A stretch of DNA of 64,000 nt from positions 1,612,001 through 1,676,000 of the forward strand of contig VWND01000001.1 of NCBI GenBank assembly GCA_009599575.1. Direction: 5' to 3'. The notes beneath the pieces are model-generated. The model was not told the DNA's origin and made no database searches. It was given only the letters and a program-made list of their open reading frames with translations. Position numbers and translations under genes: made by a program. Shown here one piece after another: positions 56,151-64,000 of the stretch. Origin of the DNA: Blumeriella jaapii (taxonomy: Eukaryota; Ascomycota; Leotiomycetes; Helotiales; Drepanopezizaceae). Each line of letters opens with the position of its first letter. The first letter of the stretch is position 1.

Positions 56151-58843
56151 CTAGGGCTTCTCAGAACGAGACGGGGATCATCGACTGGATATCTGGTTGG
56201 GTGGGTGGGCAGTTGTTGGGATGTTTACATGAGGGGGAGGTGAGGTTGGAAGGGAAGTCCTGGACCCAGCTAGATAGGGGCTTTTCCGGAGACTACTGCT
56301 GCGTCCTCAAACCCACCTCAGCTCCATGTTCAGTCCTATGATCGATGCTTTCAAAGGCTTCTACATTCCTTCCATAGAAACGTGCTGTAGCCGAGCATAC
56401 AATAAAACAACAACCTTCACCCTTCATTCACTCCGGCAGCCTGGGGAAGGAAAGAGGCCGTAAAAATCCTGTGTATACCTTTTCAGAGATTATGATTCTT
56501 GGTAAGTAAAAAAAAATTTTACGTTATTTTTCGACAGGCAAGGAATGTCAACACATACCTAGGTAGTATTACAAACTCGCACTTCAAGAGTGTCACACAA
56601 ATATAAGGTATGCATCAAGTATCTTCCAATACAGTGGAAGGAACATGATGACGAGATGACTACAAGTCATCAACGTCATTATTCAAATCTGAAGGCTCGC
56701 ACCTTCCATAGCATTAGAACATCCACAACTACACAAACCGCCTTTAGGGCACAAGGAATGGATCATCTTTGACTACCTTACACACCTTTCCCTCAACCAA
56801 GAGCAAGATTTCAAATCGGACGAAGGCAGAGCAGCGTTCGATTCTTTGAATTGGTCTTTGATCAATGAAGTATTTCAATGTGTGTAGTTTATCTGCGATC
56901 TGGGCTTCTGTCATACGCACGGAGTTGTAGGCAGCTAGCTATTCAGGCTATCCGTGTGCTTCATGGATTAAACATCAACGAACGCTATTTACAAGCTCCT
57001 TTGACTACATGGACACTCTGTACTAGGAGATCTGATGCAAGACTCAAGCACAAGCAGAATCCTTATCCCGCGGTCAATCTCTTGTTTATATCTGTATCTA
57101 CATTTCCGCCAAAGGAAGCGCCGCTGCTGCTGGGAGACCACGAGGAGAATATGATGCATGCGGAAAGTGGAGCATACCGCGCGCGTATGTTGGATACTTG
57201 TGCTGGCTTGCTCGAGTGCGTCAAGCTACCTAGCCCGGTAGGTCGTCTCGCGAGAGTTTCACGGTACGTGGACCGTGTCTGCTAGGTAGAGATTTTTGGT
57301 AGGTGAAATGGAGTGGGACGGAGTAGTAGTCGTCTATCTTGTGACCCAAGTTTTGTGCTCGCTCGATTCTGCTCTGCTCGGGAGATAGGCACGAGCAACT
57401 GCCTCCTAATTTCCAATGCCATCTTTTCCCCGCATCTGATCAGTCCCCCTTCCATCTTCATCCAGAACCGTTCGTTGTCTACTTGATTGATAACGATCAC
57501 AAAGCGAAACAACACTCTCCCGTCTCAGCAACACTCCCCCACCACACCTTCTCGCTTATTCACTGCTCGTCTTCGGTTCTTCTTTCGTCTTTCGGCTAAT
57601 CTCCAGGATCCGGATGGTTTTCATTATGTCCATCTGACCCCGGGAGTCTCTCTTCATCTGTATCGCAAAGGAAGCAGAGGATATTCGAGTCATGATACAT
57701 TTACCATTCCCCCCCCGCCCCCCCCTCTTCCCTATCCTTAATATCACCAATTCATTTCAAAGTCTATGTTCGACGATTATTCAAGGAAAGAGGAGGGGAG
57801 AGGGGAGAGGGGTGGTGCAGGAGAAATGCCGCAGGCGAACGCATGGGCGCAGGTGAAAGGCAAAGGGCGTGCAGAAGACGTCGGGAAAGCAATGAGGCAG
57901 GTATCTCCTTGGGTCGCATGTTGTGTCAGTGATGCTTGCCTGTGTGGCTTATGGTAATAGAGGGAGGGAAGAAGAGGGAATTGACTCCCAGGTACGTGGA
58001 GGAAGACAACTTTTCGATGTGAGCATCTCAGGCTGCTTCGCCGGCCATACATTTCCCCCCAAATGTAGGTGTGTAAATTGATTTAGTCGGTTTGTCTAGG
58101 TCATGAAATTAGCCACAACGAGCATAACATCGATACTAACATGTTGATCGACGTGGAATGACTAGCTGTGCTCGACTGTGCTTGAACTAGACCTCTACAC
58201 CCTACAGAGAGACCAGTCGCGTCGATGTGTTTCTACGTGTACGAAATGAAAAAATGAAAAAAAAAAATGAAAAAAATTCATCTCGTATAAGAAGAAGGGG
58301 GAAGAAGTAATGTCACGGCTGTTCAACCAACAAATTTCGCTGGCCATTTCCATTTCATCATTCGTTCTGCCTTCTGACCTTACCTACACTTCTTTCCCAC
58401 CACCAAACAAGCAAGGCAGCGCTAGCCAAAGTTGAATTGCACACATGCACATGCACATGCAATCTCCTCACGGGCATTTCAGCATGTGCAGAAGAAAAAA
58501 CCCTCGCGAGAGTCGGGTGCAAAAAGTCTGTACACTCTCACGGCAGGCGAGGCAAATTAAGTACAGCCAAGCCAAGATACACCTAACGCAGCCAAGGTAC
58601 TGTAAGATTCAACGTACACACAGTACAGTAGCAGCTAAAATGTAGCCGATGTAGATCTGGTCACTGTATAAAAAGCGTCCTGCCCCCCCCCCCCCCCCCC
58701 CAACTTACCCCACCCCTTTTTCAGAACGTATCACATTGCACATTACATACAGTACATACACTCAAGACCTACACTACAGTACAGTACCCATCAACCGCCC
58801 CGCCCCTCCCCCTCCCCCCTCCTCCAACAAAAAAAAAAAAACA
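56151..58843. other. 2.7-kb intergenic region
   Basis: No supported gene. Contains A-rich and AT-rich patches (56500-56580, 58240-58280), a C19 run at 58683-58701 and GTACAGTAC motifs at about 58612, 58746 and 58776. The last 100 bp before 58844 are C-rich, then A-rich, directly at the start of the next gene. Frames up to 135 residues (56878-57285) look random. Confidence 0.5.
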
Positions 58844-59227
58844 ATGCCTCGAGCCGAACTCTCCCCTCAATGGCGTGCGCGAATCGTCGAGCTCTCGTCC
58901 GAAAGCTGGTCTGCGTCTCGGATCCACCGCAAATACCCGCACATCCCGCTGTCCACGATCCGGCACACGGTGAAGACGTATCCGCCCGGCACGACGGACT
59001 TCGCCTCGAAACCGCGGCCGGGCCGACCGCGCGCGCTGACGGAGGAGCAGCGCGATCTGGTGTACGACATCGTGGCCCATTCGAATCCCCGCATCAAGAT
59101 GCGCGACTTGCTGCAGGAGGTCAACAACGATTGCAAGACGCGTTGTATGCAGAACCTGCTTCGATCGATGAAGACACAGAGAGAGATTGCAAAGACAAAA
59201 GCACCGACCGGTTCGAGGGAGTCATGA
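58844..59227 (+). CDS. Stand-alone Tc1/mariner-type bipartite DNA-binding domain protein
   Basis: 127 residues from ATG 58844. Residues about 5-46 (LSPQWRARIVELSSESWSAS, ...IPLSTIRHTVKTY) form a homeodomain-like HTH as in the first half of a Tc1/mariner transposase. Then a hinge with the GRPR AT-hook motif (KPRPGRPRALTEEQR), then a second HTH-like part (DLVYDIVAHSNPRIKMRDLL, QEVN...). No catalytic DDE/DDD domain follows; the next 750 bp have no long frame. Codon use is GC-rich, with no sign of RIP-type decay. This could be a domesticated transposase DNA-binding domain, a truncated element or a small transcription factor. An in-frame upstream ATG (58736) would add 36 mostly Pro/Lys residues and is less likely. 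Confidence 0.7.
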   Translation: MPRAELSPQWRARIVELSSESWSASRIHRKYPHIPLSTIRHTVKTYPPGTTDFASKPRPGRPRALTEEQRDLVYDIVAHSNPRIKMRDLLQEVNNDCKTRCMQNLLRSMKTQREIAKTKAPTGSRES

Positions 59228-59975
59228 GATGACGTGTTGGGGTGGAAGGGACCGACCGGTGTTCTACTCCAGGTAGATCTGCACCGGGATGGATGGAGTA
59301 TGTGTCGTGTTGGGTGATGGCTGGATGGATAGGTAGCCGTGGTGGCGTGAGCAGAAGAGAAAATACGGCCTGGGAAGCAAGCAGTCCGAGAGGGATCCAA
59401 AGCGACGCGGCGTGGAAGCGAACATGGAGGATCATGGCAAAGCAGAGATAGATGGCAACGTGGTTTTTTCATTCCTCGCAGCTATCTAAACCAAAAAAAA
59501 TTAAAATTTCTAGCACGTAGCTGGAAGAGAGCGGCATTTGTGGTACCTTGTGATGTGCTCGTGAGCCCTCTCGCTGCCCCCGAGAGACTTCTATCCGGCC
59601 AGAAGAAGTTGTTGAAGTTCTCCAAAACGCCAGAAGTGCTATGCTGCTCTCTAGGAGGCAGTAGTTCGTAGGCCAAATCAAAGATACCGGTCCTGAGAAC
59701 CTCGATGCCTGCCTGCCTGCCTTATCTACGGTCTATGTTGAAAGACTTTTTTCTTCCTAATTTGTGCCCTGCCGCCGTCGACGCAAACCTCCCAAAGTCA
59801 AGGGAAAGCTTTTGGAGAAAAGATCCGGTTAAATTGAACCATCGCTGCAATGAACACCGCCTCGTAACCTCAAGGTCGTTGAAACCATGCATTTTAAACG
59901 TCAAATCTTGTCGTTGTGGATGACGTTGAGTCATCTACCATATTCTTATCGAATGTGTAAGGTAGGGAGGGGTTT
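59228..59975. other. Intergenic, no gene seen
   Basis: Between the HTH protein and the 3' end of SAM synthetase. No catalytic transposase remnant or terminal inverted repeat was found by eye. Confidence 0.45.
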
Positions 59976-61266
59976 CTAGAACTTGAGAGTCTTGGGCTTC
60001 TCCCAGCTGAAGTTCTGGTTGGTGAAGTGACCGTTCTTCGCAGTCTGGAAGTAGATGGGGCGGGCCAAATCAAGCTCCTTGACAATGACACCAGGGCGGA
60101 GGTCGAAGTTGGCATGGATGATCTCGACGAGCTCAGCAGAGGACTTGTCAGAGGTACCGTAGGTGTCAACGTAGATGGAAAGTGGCTCCGCAACACCGAT
60201 GGCGTATGAGAGCTGGACGAGCGCACGACGTGCGAGCTTGGCGTTAACCAACGACTTGGCGATCCAACGGGCGAGGTACGCCGCCGATCTGTCGACCTTG
60301 GAGAAGTCCTTGCCGGAGAAGGCTCCACCCCCGTGAGCACCCCATCCACCGTACGTGTCGACAATGATCTTTCGGCCAGTGAGACCAGCATCTCCTTGAG
60401 GTCCACCAATGATGAAGAGTCCGGAAGGTTGGATCTAGGGCTAGTCAGGAAAAGGTCTGCATCAGGACGGCCAAGAAACTCACGTGGTAGACAGTCTTCT
60501 CATCCAGGTACTTGGCAGGGATCACCTTGTGAATGATCTTCTCCTTAATCTCCTTGCGCAGCTGCTCGGTGGTGATGCTCTCGCTGTGCTGAGCCGACAC
60601 CACAACGGTGTCCACTCTGATCGGGACCACAGCTCCGTTGTCGTGCTGGTACTCAATCGTGACTTGAGTCTTGGTGTCAGGGCGGAGCCAGGGGAGGCTG
60701 CCGTCGCGGCGAGCCGCGGACATGGCCGCGTTGAGCTTGTGTGCCAGTTGCAGGGTCAACGGGAACAGCTCTGGGGTCTCATCGGTAGCATATCCAAACA
60801 TGATACCTTGGTCGCCCGCACCCAATTGCTCGAGTGCCTGCTCGTAGTGCAAACCTTGTGCGATATCGGGAGATTGCTCCTCAATTGCGACCAGGATGTT
60901 GCAGGTCTTGTAATCGAAACCCTTTGCCGAGTCGTCGTAGCCGATATCTTTCACGGCGTTCCGGATCACCTTCTGGTAGTCGATGTTGGCCTTGGTCGTG
61001 ATCTCCCCGAAGACCATGATCATGCCGGTCTTGGTGGCCGTCTCACACGCAACCTTGGAGAGCGGGTCGACGGCGAGGCAGGCATCGAGGACGGCGTCGG
61101 AGACCTGATCGGCGATCTTGTCTGGGTGTCCCTCTCCTACCGACTCGGACTGGCGGGGTTTTGGTCAGCAGCAAGGCCGCGCAGCGATGCACGAGGGCGA
61201 ACTCACGGTGAAGAGGAAGTTCCCTTGGTTGTGGTGAGGCTTGACTCCATTGCCGTTGGTAGACAT
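59976..61266 (-). CDS. SAM2: S-adenosylmethionine synthetase
   Basis: Three exons, complement(join(59976..60434,60484..61149,61207..61266)), 394 residues, the usual size. Exon 1 is [20 protein letters not shown]; exon 2 opens with [19 protein letters not shown] (ATP/Mg site) and has [24 protein letters not shown] (hallmark hexapeptide region), [12 protein letters not shown] and [12 protein letters not shown]. Exon 3 has [21 protein letters not shown] (phosphate loop), [18 protein letters not shown] and the [11 protein letters not shown] end. Makes S-adenosylmethionine from methionine and ATP in the cytosol, so it supplies the methyltransferases of the cell. Divergent from GPN3. Confidence 0.97.
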
Positions 61267-62120
61267 GATTGCGGGGTCGAGGAAAGGGTGGAGAGGGCGA
61301 GGTTGAGGTTGAGGCGAGGAAGATGGGAGTGTGGGAATGTGGGAGTATGGGAGGATTGGTAGTTTGGCTTGGGGACAGTTTCGCGTTGTGTTGCGTATGG
61401 AGGAGGAGAAAGAGGAGGACCCGGAGACGCAGCTGAGGGGGGCAGGGAGATGTTGATATAGAGAGAAGTTTTGGTTGTCCGGCGGCAGTGGACGTCCCTC
61501 TTGTTCAACGGCTGGCCCGTGCCCCCCTAGCATGTCAGGTAGTAAACCTTCACGATGGCACCATTGCGGGGGGGAGAACTCGGGATAAAGGGATGGGTGG
61601 AAATGGTGATGGAATACGTCCAGTACCGTAGAGTACCGTACAGTATGTACAGTGAGTGAGTGCAGAAAGATGAAGAAGCAATGTCCGTATCTTGGCCCTC
61701 TGGTGGTACTCTGCAAGGTGAGAATCGATGGCTCATACACAGTGCTGCCAGCATTACCATTACACACCCAGCCTCTGCAAACTTTGAAAGCCAATGCCTT
61801 ACGTAAGCCACCAATTAGCACAGTAGCAAACTTTGGAAGCCAATGCCTTACGTAAGCCATCAATTAGCACAGTACCGTAGCTGCCCGTCGGTCACGGGAT
61901 GTCCGGATCCGTCCGAAGTTCGGCCGGAAGCGCGGCGGACTGGCAGCCTTGCAGCCTCGCATTCGTACGGTATCGCATGCCTTGTGCAGCCTTCCCCCGC
62001 TCAAAAGGCTGAGACGAAAAAAGAAGAAGAGGAAGAAGAGGGAGAAGAAGAAGAAAACACCCCATCTACACACAGACAAACGCCGACTCACAGCTTCACC
62101 ATCCACCAACAACCATCATC
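61267..62120. promoter_or_regulatory. Divergent promoter region of SAM synthetase and GPN3
   Basis: 854 bp between start codons. Contains GTACAGTAC-type motifs (61615-61645), a 49-bp tandem duplication (61777-61874) with TTACGTAA and CCAAT boxes, and a GAA/GAG-rich tract (about 62018-62056) just before GPN3. Confidence 0.6.
61777..61874. repeat. 49-bp tandem direct duplication with TTACGTAA palindrome
   Basis: Two copies starting at 61777 and 61826 (GCAAACTTTG...), differing at very few positions. Each holds GCCAATGCC, TTACGTAA, CACCAATTAG or CATCAATTAG, and CACAGTA. TTACGTAA is a bZIP (Yap/Pap1-type) palindrome. Confidence 0.9.
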
Positions 62121-63054
62121 ATGAGCAAATTCGGCGTCCTGGTGATGGGCCCGGCCGGTGCCGGCAAGGTGCGAGCCTACCTACTCTCGTCGCTGACCGA
62201 CACCAACCACCGCATCTGCTAACAGAGCGCAGAGCACCTTCTGCTCATCCCTCATCACGCACCTGCGCAACAACCGCCGCTCCTGCTTCTACGTGAACCT
62301 CGACCCCGCCGCCGAGGATTTCGCGCACGAGCCGGACCTGGACATCAAGGACCTGATCTCGCTCGAGGATGTCATGGAGGAGATGGGGCTCGGCCCCAAC
62401 GGCGGCCTGATCTACTGCTTCGAGTTCCTCATGGAGAACCTGGACTTCCTCACCGAGGCCCTCGACCCGCTGACGGAGGAGTACCTCATCATCATCGACA
62501 TGCCGGGCCAGATCGAGCTGTACACCCACATCCCCATCCTGCCGGCCCTCGTGAGGCACTTGACGCGCACCGGCGCGCTGGACATCAGCTTGTGCGCCGC
62601 CTACCTGCTGGAGGCGACCTTCGTCGTGGACCGCGCCAAGTTTTTCGCCGGCACCCTGAGCGCGATGAGTGCCATGATCATGCTGGAGGTGCCGCATGTC
62701 AACATCCTGTCCAAGATGGATTTGGTGAAGGGCCAGGTGGGAAAGAGGGAGCTCAAGCGCTTCTTGGACCCGGATACCACGCTTCTGGACGACGACCCGG
62801 CCGATGGGCAGGCGGACGATGGCGAGGGCGCGGTGGTCGATCCGCAGACGGTGATGAAGGGTCACAGCTTCAAGAGGCTGAACAAGGCCGTCGCGGGACT
62901 GATTGATAATTTCAGCATGGTCTCGTACCTGAGACTGGATGTGCAAGATGAGGATAGTGTCAACGGCATCTTGAGCTACATCGACGACGCGATCCAGTTC
63001 CACGAGTCGCAGGAACCGAAGGAACCCCGACGAAGCAGATGTGGAATACGGTGA
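62121..63054 (+). CDS. GPN3: GPN-loop GTPase 3, RNA polymerase II assembly factor
   Basis: Two exons, join(62121..62168,62233..63054), 289 residues as written. MSKFGVLVMGPAGAGK (P-loop) is joined to STFCSSL by a 64-nt intron with a TGCTAAC branch site. Then YVNLDPAAEDF (GPN loop region), DLISLEDVMEEMGLGPNGGLIYC, IIIDMPGQIELYTHI (G3), LLEATFVVDRAKFFAGTLSAMSAM and NILSKMDLV (G4, family variant). Gpn3 with Npa3/Gpn1 helps import and assemble RNA polymerase II. After EPKEP the written frame reads RRSRCGIR and stops; with one C fewer in the CCCC at about 63025-63028 the tail becomes acidic (DEADVEYGDEDG, stop at about 63065-63067), as expected for the family. Confidence 0.93.
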
Positions 63055-63364
63055 CGAGGATGGATGACAAAAAGTCGGACAGGTCTCGGCAAATTTGGCG
63101 TTCGGAAGCAAGTCGTGGCAGACGGGAACGATGCATAGCGTAGGCGTTGTTTATTATGATATCCAGCTTCGAAAATTGATGCTCGTCCGTCATCCAATCC
63201 GACGCCAACGCCGCATTCATGAGTGAAATACCTCCCAACCAGTGCCCGTAGCCGAAAACGCCCGGTTCCAAACCCTCCTTTGCCAAAAGACGTTGACGCT
63301 CTCACACGAAACGGTGCCTAACACCCTGCCTGATCACTCCCGTGCGCGTGAAACCCTCCCACAA
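63055..63364. other. Convergent intergenic region
   Basis: 3' flanks of GPN3 and APQ12. No gene is seen. Confidence 0.5.
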
Positions 63365-63959
63365 TTACCTCCAAGAACCGCCCGCCGCCGCCCTCCCCCC
63401 ATTCCAGCCCTCCCCCGGCCCCCCTCCCCTTCCCTGCCCAGCGGCATTCGCACCCTGCAGCCCATACTCCTCCCAGCGCCTATACTCCCTCCACCACACC
63501 ACCCGCAACTCACCCCCCCACCGCAGCGCATCCCCGACGCTCCGCTCCAACCCCCGCTGCCACACCAGGCTGGCGAGCAGGCCGACGGCGCCCCAGAACG
63601 CCAGGCGGAAGACGACGCGCGTCCAGAAGAGCAAGAGGCGGCGGCAGAAGGCCAGGATCTGCATCGCGACCAGCACGCCGAGCAGCAGCACGCCGAGCGA
63701 GAGGATCGCGGGCGCCTCGTGCGCGAGCGCCGCGGCGCGGTTGAGGAGCGGAAGCAGGACCGGTGTGAGTTGCGCGCGGAACTGTGCGAGGAAGTGCCGT
63801 ACGGGACGCGTGTAGGGCTCTGCGTCGTGGAGGGCGCGCAGGCCGAGAAGGGCGTAGTCTGAGATTTGGGAGAGTCAGATGGTTTTGGCTCTAGCTGGGA
63901 GCGAGGGGAAGGGAGGGGAGAGAAGAGGGGAGAAAAGATGTACCTTGTACGATGTCCAT
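63365..63959 (-). CDS. APQ12: APQ12 family nuclear envelope / nuclear pore biogenesis protein
   Basis: Two exons, complement(join(63365..63858,63944..63959)), 169 residues. The five-codon first exon (MDIVQ) joins DYALLGLRALHDAEPYTRPV across an 85-nt intron. RHFLAQFRAQLTPVLLPLLN is followed by two hydrophobic segments (ILSLGVLLLGVLVAMQILAF and VVFRLAFWGAVGLLASLVW) around CRRLLLFWTR. The conserved WQRGLERSVGDALRWGGEL and VWWREYRRWE end the core; a Gly-rich tail follows. Apq12 is an ER/nuclear-envelope membrane protein affecting membrane fluidity, nuclear pore formation and mRNA export. The start is near the right end of the window; its promoter is mostly outside. Confidence 0.85.
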
Positions 63960-64000
63960 GTTGCGATGCAGGTTTCTGTGCGCGAAAGACGAGGCTGTAG

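Noticed and set aside
60484..61362. 292-codon plus-strand frame opposite SAM synthetase
   Set aside because: Shadow of a strongly biased housekeeping gene.
62245..63111. 288-codon minus-strand frame opposite GPN3
   Set aside because: Shadow frame; GPN3 motifs are on the plus strand.

Overview
The window looks like nuclear DNA of a filamentous ascomycete (Pezizomycotina; Dothideomycetes is my best guess, but it is not provable from this sequence). The evidence is the many short introns (about 48-190 nt, GT-AG with a few apparent GC-AG), a HET-domain protein, a fungal phytochrome kinase, Zn2Cys6 and copper-fist regulators, and long low-complexity intergenic spacers. I rebuilt exon-intron structures by hand; most models close in phase from start to stop.

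Layout. 0-10 kb: the tail of an unidentified gene, a glutathione S-transferase, a HET-domain protein, a NUDIX ADP-sugar hydrolase and a 14-TM-type DHA2 exporter. 11-13.4 kb: a divergent secretory pair, EMP24 and ARF1. 13.4-20.5 kb: a low-complexity landscape with a duplicated composite satellite carrying about 40 tandem CCAAT pentamers, around a copper-fist transcription factor and a dense field of GTAC-type pentamer repeats. 20.5-26.5 kb: an EFM7-like methyltransferase, a nine-module cysteine-rich secreted protein that I do not recognise, and a GH125 mannosidase. 27.5-31.8 kb: a large phytochrome hybrid histidine kinase. 31.8-35.9 kb: gene-poor, partly AT-rich. 35.9-50.3 kb: a multi-zinc-finger regulator, SRS2 helicase, OMS1-like methyltransferase, an SCI1-like nuclear protein, a FAD amine oxidase and a GPI-anchored SGNH hydrolase. 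50-56 kb: a CPC1/GCN4-type bZIP gene with a long leader, and a possible 2OG-oxygenase-like protein. 58-64 kb: a stand-alone Tc1/mariner-type DNA-binding protein, S-adenosylmethionine synthetase, GPN3 and APQ12.

There is no obvious biosynthetic cluster; most genes are housekeeping with independent roles. Functional neighbours are the divergent EMP24/ARF1 pair (ER-Golgi traffic) and the divergent SAM synthetase/GPN3 pair, whose shared promoter holds a 49-bp tandem duplication with TTACGTAA and CCAAT boxes.

The strongest leads are the nine-module cysteine-rich secreted protein, the transposase-derived DNA-binding protein without a catalytic domain, the duplicated CCAAT satellite, the CPC1 leader with short uORFs and upstream TGASTCA sites, and three apparent single-base frame breaks in otherwise intact conserved genes (copper-fist factor, phytochrome, GPN3 tail). 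The breaks could be assembly errors or biology.
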